From: Micromonospora antibiotica
GTDB taxonomy: Bacteria; Actinomycetota; Actinomycetes; Mycobacteriales; Micromonosporaceae
Reading direction: 5' to 3'
Assembly: GCF_017599305.1 (NCBI RefSeq)
Contig: NZ_JAGFWR010000021.1
Location: 1 to 64,000 of the forward strand
DNA: 64,000 nucleotides
A model generated the notes under the pieces. The model saw nothing but the letters and a program-made list of their open reading frames with translations, was not told where the DNA came from and made no database searches. Made by a program: the position numbers and the translations under genes. Positions within the stretch are counted from its first letter, which is position 1; the number at the start of each line of letters is the position of its first letter. This document shows positions 52,431 through 61,049 of the stretch, one piece after another.

Positions 52431-53246
52431 TCAGCGGGGGTAGGTGTCGGCGAGCAGGGCGGTGTCCGGGTTGCAGAGACCGCACGGGGTGAACCCGAGG
52501 GAGATCGCCTCGTCCACCGGCAGCGGCTCGTGTTCCCGTTCGATCAGGTGGGCGCAGGACGGCAGGTGGTAGCGGGGATGCCCGTCGACCACCAGCACCT
52601 CGGCGTCGAGTCGGGCCACCCGGGCCGCGTCGGCGGGTGGGACCCGCTGGGCCGGCGGATCCCACGGCGACGCGTCGTCCTCCGGCGGATCCCAGGGTGG
52701 CCCGGGGTCGTCCCCGGCCGCCCAGGCCGGGTCGTCCGCCGGGCCCCGGCGGGGGTCGTCCGGGTCGGGTCGGGCGGGGTCGGTGGGGGCACGGTCGGCC
52801 GGCGGGGAGGCGTGGTCCGGCCCCGAGGCGGAGGGCACGACGACGGGGTCCCACGGGGCCTCCGCGTCGGGCTCCCAGGCACCGGCGTCGGGGCGGGTGG
52901 CCGCGCCGACGGGGTCGCCGGCCACCGGCTGGCCGGGTGGTTGCCGCCACCCGGCGCCACCGGTGCCGAACGTCGTCGGGGGGTACGTCGTCGGTTCGTC
53001 CGACGGCGCGGTCGTGGGCGGCGGGGCGGTCGGACGGGACTCCGTCGCGCTCCGACCGCGCGCCTCGGCCCGTTCCGCCGCCCTCGCCCTGGTCACGGCT
53101 GCCTGGCGGGCACCGGCCACCAGGGCGACGGCAGCCAGCAGACTGGCCGCGATGGAGCTGGTCAACAGGGTGCTGGAGCCGTCGACGAGACCGAACACCA
53201 GCAGGACCACGGCGACGAAGATGAGCAGGAGACTGGCGACTAGCAC
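52431..53246 (-). CDS. two-helix membrane protein with C-terminal Cys motif
   Basis: 271 aa. Two helices (VASLLLIFVAVVLLVFGLV and SSIAASLLAAVALVAG) are followed by a Pro/Asp-rich linker of about 150 residues with repeated PWDP and DP units. A compact C-terminal domain, HPRYHLPSCAHL...GFTPCGLCNPD, has three cysteines arranged as a possible metal site. GTG start with GGGGGTGAG upstream. Likely co-transcribed with DUF167; function unknown. Confidence 0.75.
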   Translation of the reverse strand: MLVASLLLIFVAVVLLVFGLVDGSSTLLTSSIAASLLAAVALVAGARQAAVTRARAAERAEARGRSATESRPTAPPPTTAPSDEPTTYPPTTFGTGGAGWRQPPGQPVAGDPVGAATRPDAGAWEPDAEAPWDPVVVPSASGPDHASPPADRAPTDPARPDPDDPRRGPADDPAWAAGDDPGPPWDPPEDDASPWDPPAQRVPPADAARVARLDAEVLVVDGHPRYHLPSCAHLIEREHEPLPVDEAISLGFTPCGLCNPDTALLADTYPR

Positions 53247-53316
53247 GGGCTCACCCCCGCAGCGTCGTGGGTCGTGGTGGGTCGGCGACCGTCGGGGGAC
53301 GGTCGCCGACCGGGGA

Positions 53317-54117
53317 TCAGCGGCCCGCTTCGAGGGCGCCGGAGCGACCGCCACCGTACGAGCCGGCGAGGCCCGCTGCGGCCAGACCGTTGCCACCGAC
53401 GGCACGGGTGCCCTCGGCGCGGGTCATCTCGGCTTCGAGGCCCTGGCCCCGACCGTCGAGGTCCCGCAGCTGGCTCTCCAGGTAGGCCTTGAGCCGGGTG
53501 CGGTACTCGCGCTCGAACTGCTTGAGCTCCTCGATGTGCTTCTGCAACGCGGTCCGCTTGGCGTCCAGGCCCCCCATGGCCTCCTGGTGCCGCTGACGGG
53601 CGTCGCGCTCCAGCGCGTCGGCCTTGGCCCGCGCCTCGCGGGTGACCTCCTCGGCCTTGGAGCGGGCCTCGGAGAGCAGCTGGTCGGCTTCCCGACGGGC
53701 GTCGGAGACGTGGTCGTCGGCGGTGCGCTGGGCCATCATCAGCACCCGCAGCGCCTGCTGCTCGCCGTCGCCGCCGACGGCCGGACCGCCGGTCGTGCGG
53801 ACCTGCTCCAGCTCCGCCTGCATCGCGCGGGCGGCCTGCTCGGCGGCGGCCTTGTCGCGCTGCACCCGGTCGAGCTGGGCCTTGACGTCGTTGAGCTCCG
53901 CCGCGAGCCGGGCGTCGCCACCGGGGCCGGCAGGGGCCCCGCCACGACCGCCGCGCTCCACCTGCGCGCGCAGCTCGTTGTTCTCCTCGATCAGACGGGC
54001 CAGCTCACGCTCGACCTCGTCCAGGAAGGCGTCGACCTCCTCCTCGTCGTACCCCCGCTTGCCGATCGGCGGCTTTTTAAAGGCGACGTTGTGCACGTCG
54101 GCCGGTGTCAGCGGCAT
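53317..54117 (-). CDS. wag31: DivIVA/Wag31 polar growth protein
   Basis: 266-aa coiled-coil scaffold recruited to negatively curved membrane at poles and septa, directing tip growth. N-terminal DivIVA motif LTPADVHNVAFKKPP...GYDEEEVDAFLDEVE (residues 3-36); Gly-rich spacer near residue 60; long coiled coils 70-110 and 120-220. ATG with GAGGAG 5-6 nt upstream. Position after yggT and sepF is as in other actinobacteria. Confidence 0.95.
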   Translation of the reverse strand: MPLTPADVHNVAFKKPPIGKRGYDEEEVDAFLDEVERELARLIEENNELRAQVERGGRGGAPAGPGGDARLAAELNDVKAQLDRVQRDKAAAEQAARAMQAELEQVRTTGGPAVGGDGEQQALRVLMMAQRTADDHVSDARREADQLLSEARSKAEEVTREARAKADALERDARQRHQEAMGGLDAKRTALQKHIEELKQFEREYRTRLKAYLESQLRDLDGRGQGLEAEMTRAEGTRAVGGNGLAAAGLAGSYGGGRSGALEAGR

Positions 54118-54160
54118 CGAAACTCCTCGGGTCAGTTGCGGCCGCGAAAGCGCGCGCTGG

Positions 54161-54466
54161 TCAGGAGAAGTTCCTGATCAGCGGATCTAACACAAACCTC
54201 ATCAGCACGAACAGGATAACCAGGAGCACAAGGGAGGCCAGGTCGATGCTCACGGTACCAATTCGCAGTGGGGGGATCACCCGCCTCAACGCCTTGAGAG
54301 GCGGATCAGTGACGCTCCACACGGACTCAAGTCCGGCGGACGCGCCACGCCCCGGTTGCCACCGACGACCGTACTGGAGGACTGCACCGAGAACGAATCG
54401 GGCCAACAGCACAATAAGAAAGAGGTACACAATCAGGTACAAGAGTTGGAACATGATCGACAACAC
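54161..54466 (-). CDS. YggT family membrane protein
   Basis: 101 aa with two hydrophobic regions (LLYLIVYLFLIVLLARFVLG and LASLVLLVILFVLMRFVL) and the family core TDPPLKALRRVIPPLRIG between. YggT proteins accompany the division cluster; role unclear. GTG or TTG start near 54466; an ATG at 54454 is also possible. Confidence 0.88.
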   Translation of the reverse strand: MLSIMFQLLYLIVYLFLIVLLARFVLGAVLQYGRRWQPGRGASAGLESVWSVTDPPLKALRRVIPPLRIGTVSIDLASLVLLVILFVLMRFVLDPLIRNFS

Positions 54467-54495
54467 AGCAGACGACGTCCCTCGGTCGGGTGGAC

Positions 54496-55206
54496 TTAGC
54501 TCAGGGAGAAGAAGCCACCCTCAGCGATCTTGGCCTTGTCCTCCGCGGTGACCTGGACGTTGGCCGGTGAGAGCAGGAACACCCGGTTGGTCACGCGCTC
54601 GATCGTACCGCGCAGCCCGAACGCCAGCCCGGCGGCGAAGTCCACCAGCCGGCGGGCGTCGGCCTCGTCCATCTCGGTGAGATTGATGATCACCGGGACG
54701 CCGTCGCGGAAGTGCTCGCCGATGGTCCGCGCCTCGCGGTACGTCGTCGGGTGCAGGGTGGTGATCTGGTAGCGCTGCTCCTCCTCGGCCACCACCGGCC
54801 GCTCCCGCGGCGACGCCTGCGGCGCCAGGGCGAGATTGTCCCGGGTGTGGTAGCTCAGCGCGCCCGAGGACTCCGACCCACCCGACCTGGTGATCGACCG
54901 GACGCTCGCCCGTTCCGACCGTTCGGCCCGCTCCGACCGTTCGGCCCGCTCGTCGTCGGCGCGGTCGGCCTCGGCCAGTCGGCTGGACCGGTCCGTCAGC
55001 CGACCCCGGTCACCGAGGCGCGGACGCGGTGCCGGCGGCTCCTCCGCGTCGTCCTCGTCGTCGTCGTCGGCGAACTCCTCGGCGTACCGGCTCGACCGGT
55101 ACCGCGACTCGCGGTAGCCGGGCTTGTCGTAGCCCTCGTCGTAGCCCCGCTCGTCATCCTCCTCGACGAGACCGAGCCAGACCCCCGCCTTGCGCAGTGC
55201 ACCCAT
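54496..55206 (-). CDS. sepF: cell division protein SepF
   Basis: 236 aa. SepF tethers FtsZ to the membrane. Short N-terminal amphipathic segment (GALRKAGVWLGLVEED), an acidic/Arg-rich disordered linker with AERSERAERSERA repeats (residues 20-130), then the globular core (RYQITTLHPTTYREA ... GVPVIINLTEMDEADARRLVDFAAGL, cut here to motifs VPVIINLTEMDEADARRLVD). ATG with GGAAGG 7 nt upstream. Partner of FtsZ encoded at 56253. Confidence 0.93.
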   Translation of the reverse strand: MGALRKAGVWLGLVEEDDERGYDEGYDKPGYRESRYRSSRYAEEFADDDDEDDAEEPPAPRPRLGDRGRLTDRSSRLAEADRADDERAERSERAERSERASVRSITRSGGSESSGALSYHTRDNLALAPQASPRERPVVAEEEQRYQITTLHPTTYREARTIGEHFRDGVPVIINLTEMDEADARRLVDFAAGLAFGLRGTIERVTNRVFLLSPANVQVTAEDKAKIAEGGFFSLS

Positions 55207-55399
55207 CCCGCGCCCTTCCGTCCGCCGTGCGGCACGCACCCCCGTGCCGTGTCGCCATGATCGCGAATGGACTTCCATGCCCACCGGATCGAAGTGGCAA
55301 TCCCTCGACGCGCGATTCGCGGCTCGCCCGTCGTGGCCCCCGACCTGGGGACGCCGCTCCTGAACAACACTGATGTAATTTGCTTCTATCGCGGTCAGG

Positions 55400-56146
55400 C
55401 TACCGCAGCGTGGTACGCATTCCGAGCAACGCGCTGCCGACGCGGACATGTGTCGCGCCGTGTCCGATGGCCACCTCCAGGTCACCGCTCATCCCGGCGG
55501 AGAGCGCCGTCGCCCCCGGATGGTCGGTCCGGAACCCCGCCGCCACCTCGGCCAACCGGGCGAACGCCCGCTCCGGTTCCCAGCCCAGCGGCGCCACCGC
55601 CATCAGCCCGGCCAGTCGCAGCGCCCCCGCCCCGGCCAACGCCCCGGCCACCGCACCGAGCCCCCGGTCGGCGTCCATGGCACCCGGCAGGGCACCCCCT
55701 CGGGCCGGATCGCCGTCGATGCTGACCTGGACCAACGTCTCCAACGGACGGTCCCGGCCGGACTCCGCGGCGGTGGCCAGCGCGCGGGCCAACCGGACAC
55801 TGTCCACGGAGTGGACCACATCGGCGTACCGGACCACCGAACGGGCCTTGTTGCGTTGCAGTTGGCCGATGAAGTGCCACCGGGCGGCCACCCCCGCCGC
55901 CGCCACCTCGGCCGCCTTCGGTGCCGCCTCCTGGTCCCGGTTCTCCCCCAGGTCGGTGACCCCAAGCCCGGCCAGCGCGACCGCGTCGGCGGCCGGGTAC
56001 GTCTTGGTCACCGCGATCATGGTCACCCCGGCCGGGTCCCGGCCGGCGGCGGCGCAGGCGTCGGCGATCCGGGCCCGCACCACGGCCAAGCCGGCCGCGA
56101 GCGCGGCCCGGCGGTCCGCACCCACCGGATCGGACGCGGCGGTCAT
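55400..56146 (-). CDS. YggS family pyridoxal phosphate homeostasis protein
   Basis: 248-aa PLP-binding alanine-racemase-fold protein without known catalysis, controlling PLP levels. PLP lysine in MIAVTKTYPA (about residue 48), HFIGQLQRNK and MSGDLEVAIGHGATHVRVGS are clear. It follows ftsZ after only 106 bp; the laccase-domain gene pgeF usually found between them in actinobacteria is absent. Confidence 0.93.
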   Translation of the reverse strand: MTAASDPVGADRRAALAAGLAVVRARIADACAAAGRDPAGVTMIAVTKTYPAADAVALAGLGVTDLGENRDQEAAPKAAEVAAAGVAARWHFIGQLQRNKARSVVRYADVVHSVDSVRLARALATAAESGRDRPLETLVQVSIDGDPARGGALPGAMDADRGLGAVAGALAGAGALRLAGLMAVAPLGWEPERAFARLAEVAAGFRTDHPGATALSAGMSGDLEVAIGHGATHVRVGSALLGMRTTLR

Positions 56147-56252
56147 CGGCCGGACCGCCCGGTCACCGGCGGGGTGGCCCGGCCGCCCCGGGACCCGTCC
56201 GGCGTCGTCGGGGTGGCGTGCCCGCCTGCGGGACTGCCCGTCATCAACGGGC

Positions 56253-57365
56253 TCAGGAACCGTTCTTGAGGAAGTCGGGCACGTCGACGTCGTCGAAGAG
56301 CACCCGGCGCGGCGACTGCTGCGGCGGCATGGTGGCCGGCGCGGTGACCACCGGGGCCTGTGGCGTCGGCTGGTTCTGGTTGCTCTTGCGCGGCGACTCG
56401 GACGCCTTGTACGCCGGCGTACCACCGTCGAAACCGGCGGCGATCACGGTGACCCGCACCTCGTCGCCGAGCGCGTCGTCGATGACCGCACCGAAGATGA
56501 TGTTGGCGTCCGGGTGGGCCGCGTCGGTGACCAGCTGCGCGGCGTCGTTGATCTCGAACAGGCCCAGGTCGGAGCCACCGGCGATGGACAACAGCACGCC
56601 CCGCGCACCGTCCATGCTCTGCTCCAGCAGCGGGCTGGAGATGGCCGCCTCGGCCGCCTCCACCGCCCGGTTCTCCCCCCGGGCGCTGCCGATGCCCATC
56701 AGCGCGCTGCCCGCCCCGCTCATCACGCTCTTGACGTCGGCGAAGTCCAGGTTGATCAGGCCCGGGGTGGTGATCAGGTCGGTGATGCCCTGGACACCGG
56801 AGAGCAGCACCTGGTCGGCGGTGCGGAAGGCGTCCATCATGCTGATGCCCCGGTCGCCCAGGGCCAGCAGCCGGTCGTTGGGGATGACGATCAGCGTGTC
56901 GCACTGGTTGCGCAGTTCGTCTATTCCCGCCTCGGCCTGCACCTGGCGGCGCTTGCCCTCGAAGGAGAACGGCCGGGTCACCACGCCGATCGTCAACGCG
57001 CCGAGCTTGCGGGCGATGTTGGCCACCACCGGCGCCCCGCCGGTGCCGGTGCCGCCGCCCTCACCGCAGGTGACGAAGACCATGTCGGCGCCCTTGAGCA
57101 CCTCCTCGATCTCGTCGCGGTGATCCTCGGCGGCGTTCTTGCCGACGTCCGGGTTGGCGCCCGCGCCGAGTCCCCGGGTCAGCTCCCGGCCGACGTCGAG
57201 CTTGACGTCGGCGTCACTCATCAGCAGCGCCTGCGCGTCGGTGTTGATCGCGATGAACTCGACGCCCTTGAGCCCAACCTCGATCATCCGGTTGACGGCG
57301 TTGACGCCGCCGCCGCCGATGCCGACGACCTTGATGACCGCCAGGTAGTTGTGCGGAGGTGTCAT
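56253..57365 (-). CDS. ftsZ: cell division GTPase FtsZ
   Basis: 370-aa tubulin homologue forming the Z-ring. Nucleotide-binding KVVGIGGGGVNAVNRM at residues 12-27, tubulin signature GGGTGTG 103-109, T7 loop NLDFADVKSVMS. The C-terminal conserved tail DDVDVPDFLKNGS binds SepF/FtsW. ATG with AAGGA 8 nt upstream. A TTGACA promoter with an overlapping 31-bp palindrome lies about 100 nt upstream, so ftsZ can be transcribed separately from ftsQ. Confidence 0.97.
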   Translation of the reverse strand: MTPPHNYLAVIKVVGIGGGGVNAVNRMIEVGLKGVEFIAINTDAQALLMSDADVKLDVGRELTRGLGAGANPDVGKNAAEDHRDEIEEVLKGADMVFVTCGEGGGTGTGGAPVVANIARKLGALTIGVVTRPFSFEGKRRQVQAEAGIDELRNQCDTLIVIPNDRLLALGDRGISMMDAFRTADQVLLSGVQGITDLITTPGLINLDFADVKSVMSGAGSALMGIGSARGENRAVEAAEAAISSPLLEQSMDGARGVLLSIAGGSDLGLFEINDAAQLVTDAAHPDANIIFGAVIDDALGDEVRVTVIAAGFDGGTPAYKASESPRKSNQNQPTPQAPVVTAPATMPPQQSPRRVLFDDVDVPDFLKNGS

Positions 57366-57462
57366 CTCCGGTCCTTTCCGTTCGAGATTGGCTCGCACCG
57401 CCCCGGTACGGCGTGGCTCAGACCGGTGGTCGGCGAGCTGTCACCAGCGAGGATCAGAGGTG

Positions 57463-57500
57463 AACTCTAACCCTCTACTAGAGGGTTAGAGTTATGTCAA
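57463..57500 (-). promoter_or_regulatory. ftsZ promoter overlapped by a perfect palindrome
   Basis: Minus strand: TTGACA (57500-57495), 17-bp spacer, TAGAGG (57477-57472). The palindrome AACTCTAACCCTCT-3 nt-AGAGGGTTAGAGTT (57463-57493) covers spacer, -10 and start site with 14-bp perfect arms. It could bind a repressor or MerR-like activator, or fold as a hairpin in read-through mRNA from ftsQ. Confidence 0.7.
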
Positions 57501-57605
57501 CCACTGATCCTCTTCGGGGCAACGTAAGCGCCCCCACGCCGAGAGCCAAGGACCCCACCGGCGTGTCGCCGTCGCGAGAGTAACGACTCACGTTCGACAC
57601 GGGCC

Positions 57606-58424
57606 TCACCGGAAGGTCACCACGTCAGGAGCGCTCACGTCGATCGTGTCGGCCTTACGACCCAGCAACGCCGTCGCCACCCGCGCCTTCTCCTCGCCCC
57701 GGGTCGCGTCGCCCCAGACCACCGTCCGCTCGTCACGCAGGGTCAGCCCGATCCGGGCCAACCCCTCGACGGTCACCTCGACCAGAGCGGCCCGCAACGC
57801 CGGGGTGAGCACGGTCAGCACCTGCAACGCCGCCCGGGTGCCCGGATCGTCCGGCCCCGGATCGGCCAGCCGCACCAGCGGCAACCCCGCCGGGGGCCGG
57901 GGCACCGTCCGGAACACCACCCCGCTGCGGTCCAGCACCACGAACTGGTCGTCCCGGGGCACCACCGCCACCCCGGTCCGCTCCACCACCGTCACCACCA
58001 GGGTGTCCGGCCAGTCCCGGCGTACGGTGGCCCGCTCGACGGGGGCCAACCCGCCGATCCGCCGGGCCGTCGCGGCCAGGTCCACCCGGGCCAGCGGCGC
58101 CCCGTCCGGCACCGCCGCCGCGTCGCGCACCTCGACCGGGGTGACCAGCCGGGCCCCCTCCACCCGGACCTCGCGCACCCCGAACAGGCCGGAGCCGAGC
58201 ATCGCCCAGGCCACCAGGCCGGCCAGCACCAGCACCCCGGCGACCACCGCCCAGGGCAGGGCGGCCCGCATCCGCCGCTGCCGGGCCCGCGCCATGAACC
58301 GCCGGGTGGACGGCGGGACCGCATCGCTACCGGCCCGCACGAGCTGCCAACGCCGTGCCGGACCACGCCGGGAACCACCACCGTCCGCGCCCGCGGGACG
58401 GCCCCGCGCCGGCCCCGGACTCAT
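57606..58424 (-). CDS. ftsQ: cell division protein FtsQ
   Basis: 272 aa bitopic divisome protein. Basic cytoplasmic N-terminus, one helix (ALPWAVVAGVLVLAGLVAWA, about residues 54-73), POTRA domain starting GVREVRVEGARLVTPVEV, then the beta domain ending in VTFR. ATG overlaps the murC stop (ATGA). Confidence 0.93.
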   Translation of the reverse strand: MSPGPARGRPAGADGGGSRRGPARRWQLVRAGSDAVPPSTRRFMARARQRRMRAALPWAVVAGVLVLAGLVAWAMLGSGLFGVREVRVEGARLVTPVEVRDAAAVPDGAPLARVDLAATARRIGGLAPVERATVRRDWPDTLVVTVVERTGVAVVPRDDQFVVLDRSGVVFRTVPRPPAGLPLVRLADPGPDDPGTRAALQVLTVLTPALRAALVEVTVEGLARIGLTLRDERTVVWGDATRGEEKARVATALLGRKADTIDVSAPDVVTFR

Positions 58425-59911
58425 CCGGTGGTGGAGACCGTGCCGTCCGGGCCGACGACCGGGCCCGGGGCGACCGGTTCGGCGACCCCGCCGGCCCGGA
58501 CGGTCAACGCGTCGAGCAGCTGGTCGCCCAGCAGGGAGATCGGCGGGGCACCCATCGTCACCACCACGTCACCGGGGCGGGCCCGCCGGGCCACCTCCAC
58601 CGGCGCGTCGTCGAACGAGTCCACGAAGACCTTGTGCGCGGCGTCCAACGGCACCGCCGCCAGCAACGCCGCCGACCCCTCGCCCGGCTGCCGCAGCTCA
58701 CCGGGGCCGAAGACCTCCAGCAGCACCAGCTCGTCGGCGATGCCCAGGGCGGCGGCGATCTCCGCCTGGAGGTCCCGGGTGCGGTAGAGCCGGTACGGCT
58801 GGAACACCACGATCAGCCGGCCGTCACCGGCGACCTCGCGCAGCGTCTGCAGGGCCAGGGTCATCGAGGTCGGGTGGTAGGCGTACTCGTCGTAGACCAG
58901 CACACCGTCGGCGACGCCCTTGCGTTCGAAACGGCGGCGTACCCCCGGGAACGCGGCCAGCGCCGCCTCCGCCGCCGCCACCGGCAGGCCGAGCAGGTGG
59001 GCGGCGAGCACCGCCGCAGCACTGTTGAGCCCCATGTGCCGCCCCGGCACCGGCAGCCGGATCTCGCCCAACGACCGGCCGTCGAGCGCGGCCAGGTACC
59101 GCACCCCCTGGGCGGACGAGGCCATCTCGGACAACCGCAGGTCGGCGTCGGCCGCCTCGCCGTACGTCCAGACCCGCCGCCCCTCGGCGCGCAGCGTCTC
59201 GGCCAACCGCCGGCCGCCCGGGTCGTCGGCGCAGGTGATGACGAACCCGGCCGGGTCGGTGAGCCGGGCGAACTCGGCGAACGCCGCCTCCAGGGTGGCC
59301 AGGTCGCCGTAGGTGTTCAGGTGGTCGGCCTCGACGTTGGTGATGATCGACACGTACGGGCGGTAGATCAGGAACGACCTGTCGCTCTCGTCCGCCTCGA
59401 CCACGAAGTGCTCGCCGGTGCCGTGGTGCGCGCCCGAGCCGACCTCGGAGATCTCCCCGCCGATGACGAAGGACGGGTCGACGCCGGCCTGCTGGAGCAC
59501 CATGGTCACCATCGAGGTGGTGGTGGTCTTGCCGTGGGTGCCGGCCACCGCGACGGTACGCCGGCCGGTCATCGCCGCCGCCAGCGCCTCGGAGCGGTGC
59601 AGCACCCGCAGCCCGCGCCGCCGCGCCTCGACCATCTCCAGGTGGTCCTGCGGAATCGCCGAGGAGTAGACCACGGTGTCCACCCCGTCGAGGTTGGCCG
59701 CCTCGTGGCTCATGTGGATGGTGCCGCCCAGCGCCCGCATCCCGGCCAGCGACGGCCACTCGCGCAGTTCGCTGCCGGAGACCGGCAGGCCCCGGGTGAG
59801 GAAGAGCCGGGCCAGGCCGCTCATGCCGACCCCACCCACCCCGATCAGGTGGATCCGGCCCAGGTCCTCCGCGGTGAGCGTGCCGGCCGGGGTGAACTGC
59901 GCGGTGTTCAT
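58421..59911 (-). CDS. murC: UDP-N-acetylmuramate--L-alanine ligase
   Basis: 496-aa ATP-dependent Mur ligase adding L-Ala to UDP-MurNAc. N-terminal HLIGVGGVGMSGLA, ATP loop VAGTHGKTTTTSM (about residue 115-127), central EADESDRSF and C-terminal YDEYAYHPTSM. ATG with GAAGG 8 nt upstream. It lies between murG and ftsQ, unlike Streptomyces where murC is elsewhere. Confidence 0.96.
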   Translation of the reverse strand: MNTAQFTPAGTLTAEDLGRIHLIGVGGVGMSGLARLFLTRGLPVSGSELREWPSLAGMRALGGTIHMSHEAANLDGVDTVVYSSAIPQDHLEMVEARRRGLRVLHRSEALAAAMTGRRTVAVAGTHGKTTTTSMVTMVLQQAGVDPSFVIGGEISEVGSGAHHGTGEHFVVEADESDRSFLIYRPYVSIITNVEADHLNTYGDLATLEAAFAEFARLTDPAGFVITCADDPGGRRLAETLRAEGRRVWTYGEAADADLRLSEMASSAQGVRYLAALDGRSLGEIRLPVPGRHMGLNSAAAVLAAHLLGLPVAAAEAALAAFPGVRRRFERKGVADGVLVYDEYAYHPTSMTLALQTLREVAGDGRLIVVFQPYRLYRTRDLQAEIAAALGIADELVLLEVFGPGELRQPGEGSAALLAAVPLDAAHKVFVDSFDDAPVEVARRARPGDVVVTMGAPPISLLGDQLLDALTVRAGGVAEPVAPGPVVGPDGTVSTTG

Positions 59912-59942
59912 GCCAGGTACCTTCCCGTCGCGGTGGACCGGC

Positions 59943-61049
59943 TCACCGGGCCACCGCCTCGTAGACGAAGTTGAGCAGGGCCACGTCGCCGTCGCGGCGG
60001 CCGTACGCGGCGGCGGCGTGGCTCATCGCGGACAGCCGCTGCGGGTCGCGCAGCAGGGGCAGCACGGTGCGCTCCAGCCAGTCCGGGGTCAGCTCGGCGT
60101 CGTCGACGAGCAGCCCACCGCCGGCCTCCACCACGGGCAGCGCGTTGCGCTTCTGCTCCTGGTTGGAGTGCGGGTACGGCACGTAGATGGTGGGCAGCCC
60201 GATGGCGGCCACCTCGGCGCAGGTCATCGCCCCGCCCCGGGCCAGCATCAGGTCGGCGGCGGCGTAGCCCAGCTCCATCTCGGACAGGTAGGGCAGCGCC
60301 ACGTACGGCACCGGCAGGTCGGTGGGGACCGGCACCGGTTCGTTGCGGGCACCCATCACGTGCAGCACCTGCACCCCGTTGCGGGACAGTTCCTTGGCCG
60401 CGCCGGAGACCGCCAGGTTGATCGACCGGGCACCCTGGGAGCCGCCGGCGACGAAGAGCACCGGCAGGTCGGGGCGGAGTCCGAAGTGGGCGCGGGCGGC
60501 GGCCCGCATGGCGAAGCGGTCCAGCCCGGCGATGCCCCGGCGCAGCGGCACCCCGACCACCCGGGCGTCGCGCAGCGCCTCCGCCTGGGCCGGCTGGTGC
60601 GGGAATCCGACGGCGATGTTCTTGGTGAACTTCATGCCGAGCCGGTTGGCCACCCCCGGCGGGACGTTCACCTCGTGGATGACGATCGGCATCTCGCGCC
60701 GCCACGCGGCCAGGTAGCCGGGGACGGAGACGTACCCGCCGAAGCCGACGACCACGTCGGCGGCGACCTCGTCGATCACCTTGCCGGCGGCGCGGGCCGC
60801 CTTCCACATCCGGTCCGGGGTGCGCACCAGCCCCATGTTGACCGAGCGGGGCAGCTGGTAGGCGGGGATCTGCCGCAGGTCGTAGCCGGCCGGCGGGATC
60901 AGCTCGTTCTCCAGGCCCTTGGGGGTGCCGAGGCAGGTGATCCGGACGCCCGGGTCGTGTCGGCGCAGGCAGTCGGCGAAGGCGAGCAGCGGGTAGATGT
61001 GCCCACCGGTGCCCCCTCCACAGAGCACCACCGAACGCAGCGGACCCAT
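59943..61049 (-). CDS. murG: UDP-GlcNAc:lipid I N-acetylglucosaminyltransferase
   Basis: 368-aa GT-B glycosyltransferase converting lipid I to lipid II on the inner membrane face. N-terminal GGGTGGHIYP, donor-site GGSQGARSIN and ARGGAMTCAEVAAIGLP. The ATG shares one base with the ftsW stop (TGATG), with GGAGA about 7 nt upstream. Confidence 0.96.
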   Translation of the reverse strand: MGPLRSVVLCGGGTGGHIYPLLAFADCLRRHDPGVRITCLGTPKGLENELIPPAGYDLRQIPAYQLPRSVNMGLVRTPDRMWKAARAAGKVIDEVAADVVVGFGGYVSVPGYLAAWRREMPIVIHEVNVPPGVANRLGMKFTKNIAVGFPHQPAQAEALRDARVVGVPLRRGIAGLDRFAMRAAARAHFGLRPDLPVLFVAGGSQGARSINLAVSGAAKELSRNGVQVLHVMGARNEPVPVPTDLPVPYVALPYLSEMELGYAAADLMLARGGAMTCAEVAAIGLPTIYVPYPHSNQEQKRNALPVVEAGGGLLVDDAELTPDWLERTVLPLLRDPQRLSAMSHAAAAYGRRDGDVALLNFVYEAVAR

